Notes: generated from the sequence alone by a model not told the origin. Numbered from the stretch's first letter, positions 47,673 to 55,779 are shown. The stretch is 64,000 nucleotides of DNA from Streptomyces malachitofuscus (GCF_014650055.1 NZ_BMUF01000015.1:124001-188000); one strand, 5' to 3'. Numbers and translations are program-made.

Positions 47673-48671
47673 CTACAAGAACGCCAAGTGCACCAGCCCG
47701 AACGACAACGCAGCCACAGCCGCCGCCGCAGGCATAGTGATGAACCACCCGAGAACAATGTTCTTGGCAACCCCCCACCGCACGGCATTGACCCGCTTCG
47801 TCGCCCCCACACCCATGATCGCGGACGTGATCACATGCGTCGTGGAGATCGGCGCGTGGAACAGGAACGCCGACCCGAACATGATCGACGCCCCCGTCGT
47901 CTCCGCGGCGAACCCCTGCGGCGGATCCAACTCGATGATCTTCCGCCCCAGCGTCCGCATGATGCGCCAGCCACCCGCATACGTCCCCGCGGACAGCATC
48001 ACCGCACAAGCGATCTTCACCCACACCGGAATCGGATCGCCGTAGTCCTCGACATCGGCGATGACCAGCGCCATCACCACGATGCCCATCGTCTTCTGCG
48101 CGTCCTGCAGACCGTGCCCCAGCGCCATACCCGCCGCGGACACCGTCTGCGCGATACGGAACCCGCGCTTGGCCTTGTGCGGATTGGCCCGCCGGAAGAT
48201 CCACATGATCGCGGTCATCACCAGGTACCCGGCGAGCAGACCGACCACCGGCGACACGAACATCGGGATGACGATCTTGTCGAGCACGCCGTCCCAGTAG
48301 ACGGTCGTCCCGCCGGCCAGCGCGGCCCCGACCATTCCGCCGAACAACGCGTGCGACGACGACGACGGCAGTCCGAAGTACCAGGTGATCAGGTTCCAGA
48401 CGATCGCCCCGACCAGCGCGGCGAAGAGGATCCCCATGCCCGTCGAGCCCTCGGGTGTCTGGATCACACCCTCGCTGACGGTCTTGGCGACCCCGGATCC
48501 CATGAACGCGCCGGCGAGGTTCATCACGGCCGCCATCGCCAGCGCCACCCGGGGCGTGAGCGCCCGCGTCGACACGGACGTGGCGATCGCGTTCGCCGAG
48601 TCGTGGAAGCCGTTGGTGTACGTGAAGAAGAGCGCGACCCCGATGGTCACGACCAGAGCAAAGGTGTCCAT
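47673..48671 (-). CDS. Low-affinity phosphate transporter PitH-type (PiT family)
   Basis: A 332-residue membrane protein with about ten helices. The duplicated PiT signature is visible: GFHDSANAIATSVSTRAL near the N-terminus and the second repeat SAFLFHAPISTTHVITSAIM, with GLPSSSSHALFGGMVGAALA in the middle. It transports neutral metal-phosphate by proton symport. It follows the DUF47 gene by 7 bases and matches pitH1 of S. coelicolor (SCO4138, from memory). Start ATG 48669-48671. Its position opposite pstSCAB places high- and low-affinity systems back to back. Confidence 0.93.
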   Translation of the reverse strand: MDTFALVVTIGVALFFTYTNGFHDSANAIATSVSTRALTPRVALAMAAVMNLAGAFMGSGVAKTVSEGVIQTPEGSTGMGILFAALVGAIVWNLITWYFGLPSSSSHALFGGMVGAALAGGTTVYWDGVLDKIVIPMFVSPVVGLLAGYLVMTAIMWIFRRANPHKAKRGFRIAQTVSAAGMALGHGLQDAQKTMGIVVMALVIADVEDYGDPIPVWVKIACAVMLSAGTYAGGWRIMRTLGRKIIELDPPQGFAAETTGASIMFGSAFLFHAPISTTHVITSAIMGVGATKRVNAVRWGVAKNIVLGWFITMPAAAAVAALSFGLVHLAFL

Positions 48672-48678
48672 GAAAGGC

Positions 48679-49299
48679 TCAGGACTCCTTGACCGCGATG
48701 GTCTCCACCGTGTTCGCCACGTGCTCGAAGGCGTCGGCCGCCTCCTCCAGTACGTCCACGATCTGCTTGAGCTTCAGCACCTCGATGGCGTCGTACTTGC
48801 CGTTGAAGAGGTGGGCCAGCAGCTTGCGGTGGATCTGGTCGGCCTGGTTCTCCAGACGGTTGACCTCGATCCAGTACTCCGTGAGGTTCTCCATGGTGCG
48901 CAGATGCGGCATGGCCTCCGCGGTGAGCTCCGCGGCCCGGGCCAGGACCTCGATCTGCTGCTCGACGCCTTTGGGCAGTTCCTCGATGTTGTAGAGGACG
49001 ACCAGGTCGACGGCCTCCTCCATGAAGTCCATGATGTCGTCGAGGGAGGACGCCAGGGCGTAGATGTCCTCACGGTCGAACGGCGTGATGAACGAGGAGT
49101 TCAGCTGGTGGAAGATCGCATGCGTGGCGTCGTCACCTGCGTGTTCCGCGGCCCGCATACGCTCTGCGATCTCGGCCCGGGCGGAGGTGTCCGCCCCGAG
49201 CAGTTCCATCAGGAGCTTGGAGCCCGTGACGATGTTGTCCGCGGACGCGGCGAACATGTCGTAGAAGCTCGTCTCCCTGGGGGTCAGACGAAAGCGCAC
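48679..49299 (-). CDS. DUF47 PhoU-like Pit accessory protein
   Basis: A 206-residue all-helical protein. It begins VRFRLTPRETSFYDMFAASA (GTG 49297-49299 with GAGGACC just upstream) and shows the PhoU-like pattern of metal-binding Asp/Glu helices (EHAGDDATHAIFHQL, FDREDIYALASSLDDIMDFM, NRLENQADQIHRKLLAHLFN). DUF47 proteins bind and regulate the linked Pit transporter. Codons upstream of the GTG are in frame but lack conservation and a ribosome site. Confidence 0.92.
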   Translation of the reverse strand: MRFRLTPRETSFYDMFAASADNIVTGSKLLMELLGADTSARAEIAERMRAAEHAGDDATHAIFHQLNSSFITPFDREDIYALASSLDDIMDFMEEAVDLVVLYNIEELPKGVEQQIEVLARAAELTAEAMPHLRTMENLTEYWIEVNRLENQADQIHRKLLAHLFNGKYDAIEVLKLKQIVDVLEEAADAFEHVANTVETIAVKES

Positions 49300-49487
49300 G
49301 TGGGGTCCTCGGTCTGCATCGGTGTCGGTCAGGCTGATGCTAGGCGCATCATCCGGCCACGTGTAACGGGCCGCCCCCCAGTGTCGCCCATCAGGCACAG
49401 TGATGAGCACGGGGGCGGTCCGAGGCCCGTTTCCGGCCGTGGCGCATGTCATCGGCCAAGGGGCCTATACCCAGCGAAGTTCGGTAC

Positions 49488-49510
49488 CATATACCCACCA
49501 GGGGTATATG
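49488..49510. promoter_or_regulatory. CsoR operator upstream of csoR
   Basis: CATATACCC (49488-49496), five bases, GGGTATATG (49502-49510): an inverted repeat with the TACCC/GGGTA core described for CsoR-type repressors, 28 bases before the csoR start. A further half site TATACCC occurs near 49466. Autoregulation by copper is expected. Confidence 0.85.
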
Positions 49511-49538
49511 TCGGCCATCACCATCACAGGAGGACGCG

Positions 49539-49889
49539 ATGACGACCACCGAGACCGGCGCGAACGCGCCCTCCTCCCCGGACATCGTGACCGATCACGA
49601 CCGGGGCATCCACGGCTACCACAAGCAGAAGCAGGAACACCTCAAACGCCTGCGCCGCATCGAGGGGCAGATCCGCGGGCTGCAGCGCATGGTCGACGAG
49701 GACGTCTACTGCATCGACATACTCACCCAGGTGTCCGCCTCCACCAAGGCCCTGCAGTCGTTCGCCCTGCAGCTGCTGGAGGAGCACCTGCGCCACTGTG
49801 TCGCGGACGCGGCCGTCAAGGGCGGCGACGAGATCGACGCGAAGGTCAAGGAGGCGACGCAGGCCATCGCCCGCATGCTGCGCACCTGA
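49539..49889 (+). CDS. csoR: Copper-sensing repressor CsoR
   Basis: A 116-residue all-helical repressor. The Cu(I) ligands stand in the known C-H-C arrangement: Cys58 (VYCIDIL), His83 and Cys87 (EHLRHC). RLRRIEGQIRGLQRM is the family core. The N-terminal 25 residues are an extension. In apo form it represses copper efflux genes and releases DNA on Cu(I). S. coelicolor SCO4136 is the counterpart. ATG 49539 has AGGAGG upstream. No copA or copZ is in the window. Confidence 0.94.
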   Translation: MTTTETGANAPSSPDIVTDHDRGIHGYHKQKQEHLKRLRRIEGQIRGLQRMVDEDVYCIDILTQVSASTKALQSFALQLLEEHLRHCVADAAVKGGDEIDAKVKEATQAIARMLRT

Positions 49890-49915
49890 CCCGCGGGCGG
49901 TGCGGCACCCGGGTC

Positions 49916-50095
49916 TCAGTCCCCGGCGGACTCCGCCCGCGCCTCGGCCACCCGCAGCACCTCGTCGATGCTCTCCAGGCTGAGCCGGTCCTCGGCGGCG
50001 GAGGCGGCGATGATCAGCTCACCGCACAGCTCGATCTCGGCGAGCGCCACGTGGTCCTGAACCGTCCCGCCCCTGAGCGGAGCCACGCGCCTCAC
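49916..50095 (-). CDS. 59-residue hypothetical protein
   Basis: Reads VRRVAPLRGGTVQDHVALAE, then IELCGELIIAASAAEDRLSL and ESIDEVLRVAEARAESAGD. Start GTG 50093-50095 has GGAGATGAG just before it. It is predicted to be wholly helical, soluble and acidic. I recall similar short proteins in other Streptomyces next to csoR. Function unknown. It converges on csoR with 26 bases between. Confidence 0.72.
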   Translation of the reverse strand: MRRVAPLRGGTVQDHVALAEIELCGELIIAASAAEDRLSLESIDEVLRVAEARAESAGD

Positions 50096-50155
50096 CTCAT
50101 CTCCGTCGTCACCGACTTCCTAGAGTAGGGAGCGCCCTACGCACCGCGCATGGCA

Positions 50156-50195
50156 CGGAAGGGCTAGTTCACGCCGGTCACATCCGGCCCTTCCG
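50156..50195 (-). terminator. Inverted repeat downstream of the lipoprotein gene
   Basis: CGGAAGGGC (50156-50164) and GCCCTTCCG (50187-50195), 9-bp arms around 22 bases, starting 15 bases past the minus-strand stop at 50210. Possible terminator. Confidence 0.5.
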
Positions 50196-50209
50196 GGCTG
50201 ACCCCGGCC

Positions 50210-51052
50210 TCATTCCGCGGCGATCCGGCCGGCGTAGATGTCCTCACCCTCGGGCAGCCGTACGTCGGCCGGGACCCCGAAGTCGTACAGCAGCGTCGTC
50301 GAGGCGACCGCGACGGGCTCGTCCTGCTGCCCGTTGACGAAGCTGAACCGGTGGCGGACCTTGCGGATCCGCCCCTCGTCGTCGAGGTAGACGTCGAACG
50401 GCACCCGCGCGGTGGCGAACCCTTTCGCCGCCGCGCCCAGCGGCCCGCGGTTGGCGTCCGACGCCGCCCGCGAGGCCTTCTCCAGGTCGGCGGTCCCCCG
50501 GTAGTGGCGCACCTTCGTCCCCGCGACCTCGGTCCGCCCGACGAACTCCGCCGAACGCGTCCCGCGCAGCACCTCGGCGGCGGCGAACGGGTCGGTGGCC
50601 CCGCCGGTGACGAGGTTCCCGTCGGACAGCGTCCCCGTGTCCACGCGCACCCACTTGTCTGCGGGCACCCCGGCCCCCCGGTTCTTCATGAACAGCGCTC
50701 CGGGAGCGAGCAGCTCGGTGATGGGACGGCGGACGGTCTCCCCCGCCGGATCCTGCGGCAGCAGCACCTTGAGCCGTCCGAGCCGCTTGCGGTAGTCGTA
50801 GACGCCCTGGCCCCGGATGGTGACCCGGGTGCCGCCGGTGGCCATCTCGAGGGAGGTGCGCGCCTTGGAACTCCCTGCCTTCACCAGAGCCTCGGCGGTT
50901 TCCCGCAGCACCTGCACCGGGTCCCCGGCGGGCGCTCCCTGGGGCACGGCATCACTGCGCGCACAGCCGACCGCCCCGAGACCCAGACAGCACACGACGC
51001 CGACTCCGGCCACCACGCCCCGCATCCGCCAGTGCTGCTGCCGTCGAGCCAT
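50210..51052 (-). CDS. LppX/LprG-type lipoprotein
   Basis: A 280-residue lipoprotein. The signal peptide has basic MARRQQHWRMRG, a hydrophobic core and lipobox LGAVGC with Cys30. The mature part is a beta-rich half-barrel (LRETAEALVKAGSSKARTSL, GVYDYRKRLGRLKVLLP, PFDVYLDDEGRIRKVRHRFS). This resembles LppX/LprG or LolA-like lipid-carrying folds of the actinobacterial envelope. Ligand unknown. Start ATG 51050-51052. A single gene between small divergent and convergent units. Confidence 0.87.
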   Translation of the reverse strand: MARRQQHWRMRGVVAGVGVVCCLGLGAVGCARSDAVPQGAPAGDPVQVLRETAEALVKAGSSKARTSLEMATGGTRVTIRGQGVYDYRKRLGRLKVLLPQDPAGETVRRPITELLAPGALFMKNRGAGVPADKWVRVDTGTLSDGNLVTGGATDPFAAAEVLRGTRSAEFVGRTEVAGTKVRHYRGTADLEKASRAASDANRGPLGAAAKGFATARVPFDVYLDDEGRIRKVRHRFSFVNGQQDEPVAVASTTLLYDFGVPADVRLPEGEDIYAGRIAAE

Positions 51053-51156
51053 GCCTGCCTACCCCCGCTCCGTCCGACACGGGCCGCTTGTCGTCGGGGC
51101 TAACGACCGGTAAGGAGCCCCGTCACGCGGACACGCCGGGCGCTACCGTGGTCGGC

Positions 51157-51318
51157 GTGCCGCAACAGGACGACGAGACGCCACCCGGCCAGCACTCCAC
51201 CACCACCAGCGAGCAGGGCCCCTTCTGTGTGGCGCGCTGCACCTGCGGCTGGCGTGGGCCGGCCAGAAGAGCCAGAAGCCAGGCCCGCACGGACGCCGAG
51301 AACCACACGGCCGGGTGA
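51157..51318 (+). CDS. 53-residue Cys-containing protein
   Basis: Starts at GTG 51157: VPQQDDETPPGQHSTTTSEQ, then GPFCVARCTCGWRGPARRAR and a charged tail. The CVARCTCGW motif (C-x3-C-x-C) could bind a metal, although a fourth ligand is not obvious. I recall conserved short proteins with this motif in Streptomyces. Function unknown. The longer in-frame start at 51088 lacks conservation. Confidence 0.65.
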   Translation: MPQQDDETPPGQHSTTTSEQGPFCVARCTCGWRGPARRARSQARTDAENHTAG

Positions 51319-51384
51319 CACATCCCAGGCGGTCCCCGGCCGGACGCGGCGCCCTGCTCCGCGGGCCCTGCGAGAGCGGGCCGG

Positions 51385-52104
51385 TCAGGCGGCCAGGTCC
51401 CGCTCGTCCGGGTCGGAGCCGTTCCCCGGGGCTCCGTGGCGCGCACCGGGCGCCACCCGCCCCGGCTCGCCATCCTGGCGCTTCCGGGACGTGATCAGCC
51501 ACCCGGCGCGCGGCGACCGCTCGATCGCCCGCATCAGCGGGGTCAGCAGAGCCATGGCGAGCGGCGACAGCAGCAGCGCGACGGCCGTACCGAGCGCGAG
51601 CCCGCCGACCACGTCCGTCGGGTAGTGCACGCCCATGTAGACGCGGATGAACCCGCCCAGCAGTCCGAGCACCAGGCCGATGATCCCGAGCCGCCGGTTG
51701 GCCAGGAACAGTCCCACCGCCAGCGCCATGCAGAGCGTCGCGTGATCGCTGACGAACGAGTAGTCGGTCTTGCCGTGGACGAGAACTTCCAGACCCTCAT
51801 GGTCGTTGAACGGCCGTGGCCGCTCCACGAACCCCCGGATCGGCACATTGACCAGGACCGCGGCTCCGGCCGCGAGCGGGGCCCACACCAGGGCCGCCAC
51901 CGTGGGGGCCGCGTCCTCGCCGCCCCGCTTCCTGACGCCCCACCAGCACCACATCAGCAGCGCCAACAAGGCGAACAGCAGGCCGAACTCGCCCACGAAC
52001 TCCATGATCCGGTCGAACCACGGCGGCGCTTCCTTGGCAAGGCCATTGATGTCGTACAGCAGGTCGACGTCGGGGTTCGACCCGGAATCGGCGAGTCCAG
52101 CCAT
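51385..52104 (-). CDS. PAP2-family membrane phosphatase
   Basis: A 239-residue protein with six helices. The three PAP2 motifs are visible: IRGFVERPRP (residues 89-98), YSFVSDHAT (His121 as acid/base; SxSxH-like with S-D-H instead of P-S-G-H) and RVYMGVHYPTDVVGG (Arg154, nucleophile His160, Asp164). It hydrolyses a lipid or isoprenoid phosphate, perhaps undecaprenyl diphosphate or phosphatidic acid. The C-terminal 45-residue tail is polar. Start ATG 52102-52104. Confidence 0.9.
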   Translation of the reverse strand: MAGLADSGSNPDVDLLYDINGLAKEAPPWFDRIMEFVGEFGLLFALLALLMWCWWGVRKRGGEDAAPTVAALVWAPLAAGAAVLVNVPIRGFVERPRPFNDHEGLEVLVHGKTDYSFVSDHATLCMALAVGLFLANRRLGIIGLVLGLLGGFIRVYMGVHYPTDVVGGLALGTAVALLLSPLAMALLTPLMRAIERSPRAGWLITSRKRQDGEPGRVAPGARHGAPGNGSDPDERDLAA

Positions 52105-52314
52105 GGTGCTGCGGCCCCTTCGTCATCTCTCTCGGCGCACGAGTGCACGCCGCTCCTGCCACCCCCGTGGTTTGCAGATCCGCTCGTCCGCTCGGCTACG
52201 ACAACAGGAACGCACGGCCCCCGTTGATACGTTCCACGCTCCACCGAATGATCACGCAGACGTTATCGAAGAGAGATGCATCTCCGCAGCTCAGGGGGAG
52301 GGTTAACGCTCCGC

Positions 52315-53319
52315 TCACACCGTCGTGGGCAACGCTTTCGCGCCATCTTCGGTGACACGCGTGGCACCAAAGTAGTCAGGAGTGTCGATCGGGTCGAATC
52401 GGATCACGGCACCCGGTCGGGGTGCGTCGATCATGTACCCACCGCCGACATAAATACCCACATGCCGGATGGCCCGTGAATTGGTGAGGTCGTCCGAGAA
52501 GAACACCAGATCACCCGGGAGCAGTTCGTCCCGCTCAGGATGCGGGCCCGCGTTGTATTGGTCGTTCGCCACACGTGGCAGCTTGATTCCCACGCTTTCG
52601 TACGCCGCCTTGGTCAGCCCTGAGCAGTCGAAACGTCCTCCCTGCTCAGCGGTGCCGTTGCCACCCCACAAGTACAGGGTGCCGAGCTTCTTCTGCGCGT
52701 ACGCGATCGCTCCGGCGGCCTGCTCCGACGGATCCACCCGCCCCACCGGCGCGGCGAAGCTCTGCTCCAGAGCGCGGATGCGCTTGACGTAGTTCTGCGT
52801 CTCCTTGTACGGCGGAACGCCCCCGTACTTGATCACCGCGTACGCGCCGGCGTTGTACGAGGCGAGCATGTTTTCGGTCAGATTCCCGCCGACGTCCTTC
52901 ACATAGGACGCGAGGGTGCAGTCGTACTTCGCCGCCGACGGGATCGCGTCCTTCGGGTCCCACACGTCACGGTCCCCGTCCCCGTCGCCGTCGATCCCGT
53001 GCGTGGCCCAGGTGCCTGGGATGAACTGGGCGATGCCCTGCGCCGCGGCGTGGCTCTGCGCCTTCGGGTTGAAGCCGCTCTCCTGGTAGAGCTGCGCGGC
53101 GAGCAGCGCGGGATTGATGGCGGGGCAGAGGTTCCCCCACGTCGAGACGAGCTGCTGGTACGCGGCCGGCACGCTCCCCTTGGCCAGCGCCTTGGCGGCC
53201 CCGCCGCCCACCCCGTTGACGAGGTTCCCGGCGACGACGTAGACCCCGACGACGAGCAGCATCACGAAGGCGAGCGCGGAACCGACGGCAAGGGTCGCGG
53301 CGACCCACACCTTACGCAC
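52315..53319 (-). CDS. Bifunctional cell-wall hydrolase: SLT transglycosylase plus NlpC/P60 peptidase
   Basis: About 334 residues. A membrane anchor or signal (about residues 5-35) precedes a lytic transglycosylase domain with catalytic Glu (LYQESGFNPKAQ) and a GIAQFIPGTWATHG motif. An Asp-rich loop (DGDGDGDRD) follows, then an NlpC/P60 domain with Cys (GRFDCSGL) and His (IRHVGIYVGGGYM). It cuts glycan strands and stem peptides. This exact domain pair is that of the peptidoglycan hydrolases of Gram-positive conjugation systems (CwlT of ICEBs1, Orf14 of Tn916). The T4SS-like cluster begins 1.9 kb away. Start GTG 53317-53319 is 9 bases after GAGGGG; a TTG at 53325 is possible. Confidence 0.92.
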   Translation of the reverse strand: MRKVWVAATLAVGSALAFVMLLVVGVYVVAGNLVNGVGGGAAKALAKGSVPAAYQQLVSTWGNLCPAINPALLAAQLYQESGFNPKAQSHAAAQGIAQFIPGTWATHGIDGDGDGDRDVWDPKDAIPSAAKYDCTLASYVKDVGGNLTENMLASYNAGAYAVIKYGGVPPYKETQNYVKRIRALEQSFAAPVGRVDPSEQAAGAIAYAQKKLGTLYLWGGNGTAEQGGRFDCSGLTKAAYESVGIKLPRVANDQYNAGPHPERDELLPGDLVFFSDDLTNSRAIRHVGIYVGGGYMIDAPRPGAVIRFDPIDTPDYFGATRVTEDGAKALPTTV

Positions 53320-53409
53320 CGTCAACCACCCCTCACCGTCCGGCAGTCCACCGCCGCCCGTCAGTGTAGAGGTGACACCCGTCCTCCGGGGGTCCCGAAA
53401 GCGCCGGGC

Positions 53410-54321
53410 TCAGAGGCGCGCCCCCTCGGTCAGAGGAAACCTCACCCCCGTCAGCTCCTCGGAGACGTCCCACAGCCGCCTTGCCGTGTCCGGGTCGCTC
53501 GCCGCCCGGGAGCGGCCGACCAGTGTCGGGGCACCGCGCATCTCCGCCGGGCCGCCGGGTCCGACATAGCTCCCGCCGGGAAGGTCCTGGCCCACCGCGT
53601 AGAGCGTGGGCAGCGCACCGGCCCGGTCGTCCTGGGCGAACAGCCGGTCGCCGAGGGCGGCGACGAGGCCGGTCAGGCGGGTCATGTGTCCGGTGAGGTT
53701 GGTCGACGCGTAGCCGGGGTGGGCGGCGAGGGCGCGGACCGGTGAACCCGCCTCCGTCAGCCGCCGCTGGAGCTCCAGCGTGAACAACAGGTTCGCCAGT
53801 TTGGACTGGGCGTAGGCGCGGCGCGGGGTGTAGCGGTCGGTGAGATCGAGGTCGTCGAACTCGATGGTCGCGCCGCCCCAGCGGTGCGCGTTGGAGGAGA
53901 CCGTCACGACGCGGTCGACGACGTGCGGCAGCAGGAGGTTCGTCAGGGCGAAATGCCCCAGGTGATTGGTGCCGAACTGCATCTCGAAGCCGTCGGCGGT
54001 GCGCTGCCTCGGCAGCATCATCACGCCCGCGTTGTTGACGAGGACGTGGACCGGACCGTTCCACCCCGCGGCGAACTCGCGCACCGACGACAGGTCGGCG
54101 AGATCCAGGCGGCGCACCTCCGTACTGCCCGGGAGAGCGGCCGCAGCGGCACGCCCCCGCTCGAGGTCGCGGACGGCGAGGACGACATGGGCGCCGGCGC
54201 GCGCGAGCGCGTCGGCGGCCGTGCGGCCTATGCCGCTGTTGGCGCCGGTCACGACGACGGTGCGCCCGTCGACATCGGGCAGGCGGGACGCGTTCCACGC
54301 ATTCGTGCTTTTCTCAGCCAT
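53410..54321 (-). CDS. Short-chain dehydrogenase/reductase
   Basis: A 303-residue SDR. The cofactor motif is TGANSGIG (residues 25-32), NNAGV is the structural motif, and the catalytic Ser and YAQSK (Tyr-x3-Lys) follow. The long C-terminal part and FGTNHLGHFALTNLLLP are typical of the retinol-dehydrogenase-like or WW-domain oxidoreductase-like subgroup. NADP(H)-dependent oxidation or reduction of an unknown alcohol or ketone. Start ATG 54319-54321 coincides with the predicted transcription start (leaderless). Divergent from a TetR gene, which probably controls it. Confidence 0.92.
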   Translation of the reverse strand: MAEKSTNAWNASRLPDVDGRTVVVTGANSGIGRTAADALARAGAHVVLAVRDLERGRAAAAALPGSTEVRRLDLADLSSVREFAAGWNGPVHVLVNNAGVMMLPRQRTADGFEMQFGTNHLGHFALTNLLLPHVVDRVVTVSSNAHRWGGATIEFDDLDLTDRYTPRRAYAQSKLANLLFTLELQRRLTEAGSPVRALAAHPGYASTNLTGHMTRLTGLVAALGDRLFAQDDRAGALPTLYAVGQDLPGGSYVGPGGPAEMRGAPTLVGRSRAASDPDTARRLWDVSEELTGVRFPLTEGARL

Positions 54322-54327
54322 GAGCCC

Positions 54328-54361
54328 AATGTAGACGTCGCCAACAATGCTGTCAATGACA
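54328..54361 (-). promoter_or_regulatory. SDR promoter with overlapping palindromic operator
   Basis: On the minus strand TTGACA (54351-54356) and TACATT (54328-54333) are 17 bases apart, a near-consensus promoter whose start falls on the SDR ATG. The palindrome TGTCA-A-TGACA (54351-54361) covers the -35 box and is a good candidate for the TetR operator. Confidence 0.7.
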
Positions 54362-54388
54362 ACAAAGATGGCTGCGTCAACATCGGGT

Positions 54389-54394
54389 TACGAT
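54389..54394 (+). promoter_or_regulatory. -10 box of the TetR gene
   Basis: TACGAT ends 7 bases before ATG 54402, implying leaderless transcription from that ATG. It overlaps the other candidate start at 54393 and so argues against it. Confidence 0.5.
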
Positions 54395-54401
54395 GAACCA
54401 C

Positions 54402-54995
54402 ATGTCCGCGAGCCGCCCCTATCACCACGGAGACCTGCGCGCGGCCCTGCTCGCCGGCGCCGAGCGCACCCTGCTGGAGAAGGGGGTGGCGGCCCTCTCC
54501 CTGCGCGAGCTGGCCCGCGAGGCCGGCGTCAGCCACGCGGCCCCCGGCCGCCACTTCAAGGACAAGCAGGCCCTGCTCAGCGCCCTGGCACTGAGCGGCT
54601 ACGACCGGCTCGCGCGCGCACTGGAAGCAGCCGACGACCCGGCCCTCCCCCTCCAGCCCCGGCTCACCGGCCTCGCCCGCGCCTACCTCCGCTTCGCGCT
54701 CGACAACCCCGAGCTGCTGGAGCTGATGTACGCCCGCAAGCACGACCCCGAGGCCGCCGACCTCATGGCCACCGCGGTCGACCGCACCGTGGGCCACCTC
54801 GGCCGGATCATCGCCGAGGCGCAGCGACACGGCGAGATCATCGAGGCCGACCCGCACCACCTCACCTTCACGGTGGGTGCCGCCCTCCACGGCGCCGCCA
54901 CCTTCTCGGCCGGCGGCGTACTCGACCGCGAGACCGTCCTGAGCGGCGTGGACGACCTGGTCCACCTGCTCCTCCACGGCCTGAAACCCCGCTGA
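54402..54995 (+). CDS. TetR-family regulator
   Basis: A 197-residue regulator. The helix-turn-helix is about residues 8-55 (YHHGDLRAALLAGAERTLLE, LSLRELAREAGVSHAAPGRH, FKDKQALL). The helical ligand domain (LARAYLRFALDNPELLELMY) matches the WHG/TetR_C_13-like group with the E-L-M-Y motif. It likely represses the divergent SDR gene and itself through the TGTCAATGACA palindrome. ATG 54402 is chosen over 54393 because of the -10 position. Confidence 0.9.
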   Translation: MSASRPYHHGDLRAALLAGAERTLLEKGVAALSLRELAREAGVSHAAPGRHFKDKQALLSALALSGYDRLARALEAADDPALPLQPRLTGLARAYLRFALDNPELLELMYARKHDPEAADLMATAVDRTVGHLGRIIAEAQRHGEIIEADPHHLTFTVGAALHGAATFSAGGVLDRETVLSGVDDLVHLLLHGLKPR

Positions 54996-55041
54996 GGCAC
55001 CCGACCGCACGTCAGAAACGGTACGCGGGAGCCTCGTTGCC

Positions 55042-55056
55042 CGGCGTGACACGCCG
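55042..55056. promoter_or_regulatory. Palindrome upstream of the T4SS-like cluster (1)
   Basis: CGGCGTG-A-CACGCCG, perfect 7-bp arms, 47 bases past the TetR stop. It might be an operator or part of a weak terminator. Confidence 0.45.
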
Positions 55057-55187
55057 TGATACACAGAGTGACGATACGACTCTTCACCCATCGGTGCGCG
55101 CCCCTGCCGGAGTCCGGCGCGCGCCGGTGGCAAGCTATTCGTACGAAACCCGCCAACGGATGACGCCAAGTCGACATACGACGGCGG

Positions 55188-55204
55188 CATTGTCGGCGAC
55201 AATG
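55188..55204. promoter_or_regulatory. Palindrome upstream of the T4SS-like cluster (2)
   Basis: CATTGTCG-G-CGACAATG, perfect 8-bp arms, centred 70 bases before the first gene (ATG 55267). Its AT-containing arms stand out in this region, and its position suits an operator for the cluster. Confidence 0.55.
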
Positions 55205-55266
55205 AGGCCTGACCTCTGCACCACCGCAGGGGACGCGGAACTACCCATACAGGGGCGGTGACTTAC

Positions 55267-55575
55267 ATGTTCTTCGCGGCCGACGAGGGAGACATCAACA
55301 CCATTATCGGCGGGATCGCTCCGGATTGGGGCCCCTTCGGCAGCCTGGGCAACGAGGCCAAGATCATGATCGAAGTGGTCATGGCGGTCGCCATCCTCAT
55401 CTGCCTGGGCATCGCCATCTGGGGGGCGGCCAAACAGCGCATCGGCGCCACCGCGTTGAGGGACACGTTCAGTGCCGAACAGGGCAAGGGCCTCATCATC
55501 GCGGGCCTGACGGGCGTCTTCATCATCGGTTCGCTCGGCACGCTGTTCACCATCGTGTACGGCATGGCCGTATAG
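55267..55575 (+). CDS. Small two-helix membrane protein, first gene of the T4SS-like cluster
   Basis: A 102-residue protein, MFFAADEGDINTIIGGIAPD. Two hydrophobic helices lie at about residues 31-52 (IEVVMAVAILICLGIAIWGA) and 76-98 (LIIAGLTGVFIIGSLGTLFT), separated by a basic loop (AKQRIGATALRDTF). Size, topology and position first in the cluster resemble VirB2/TrbC-like or TcpD-like components. It corresponds to SCO4131 if synteny holds. ATG 55267 is preceded by GGTGA; GTG 55258 is an alternative start three codons earlier. Confidence 0.85.
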   Translation: MFFAADEGDINTIIGGIAPDWGPFGSLGNEAKIMIEVVMAVAILICLGIAIWGAAKQRIGATALRDTFSAEQGKGLIIAGLTGVFIIGSLGTLFTIVYGMAV

Positions 55576-55665
55576 GTTCCGCACCATCGGTCCGACCGGG
55601 CACGCCCGGCTCCCCCTCCATCCCACCCGCCCGTCGTGCCCACCGGCTGAGGTTGCGTTTCCCTG

Positions 55666-55779
55666 ATGTCCAGTCACCACACCGCGCCCGAACGGAAGCC
55701 GGCACGGCTACCGTCGTACGTGGAGTACCCGGAGTACGAGGTGTTTCCGCACGACGCTGAGGGGGCGTACGCGGTATGA
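55666..55779 (+). CDS. 37-residue microprotein inside the T4SS-like cluster
   Basis: Reads MSSHHTAPERKPARLPSYVE, then YPEYEVFPHDAEGAYAV. Its TGA overlaps the ATG of the VirB8-like gene (ATGA, 55776-55779), exactly like the other junctions in the cluster, and it fills the otherwise unexplained 200-base gap after the first gene. Pro/Tyr/Glu-rich, no membrane helix, soluble. A GAGG lies 12 or more bases upstream, so the ribosome site is weak. Function unknown; perhaps a translational-coupling leader or a small subunit. Confidence 0.65.
   Translation: MSSHHTAPERKPARLPSYVEYPEYEVFPHDAEGAYAV

Noticed and set aside
54393..54401. Earlier ATG for the TetR gene
   Set aside because: It overlaps the -10 box TACGAT; the promoter geometry supports ATG 54402.
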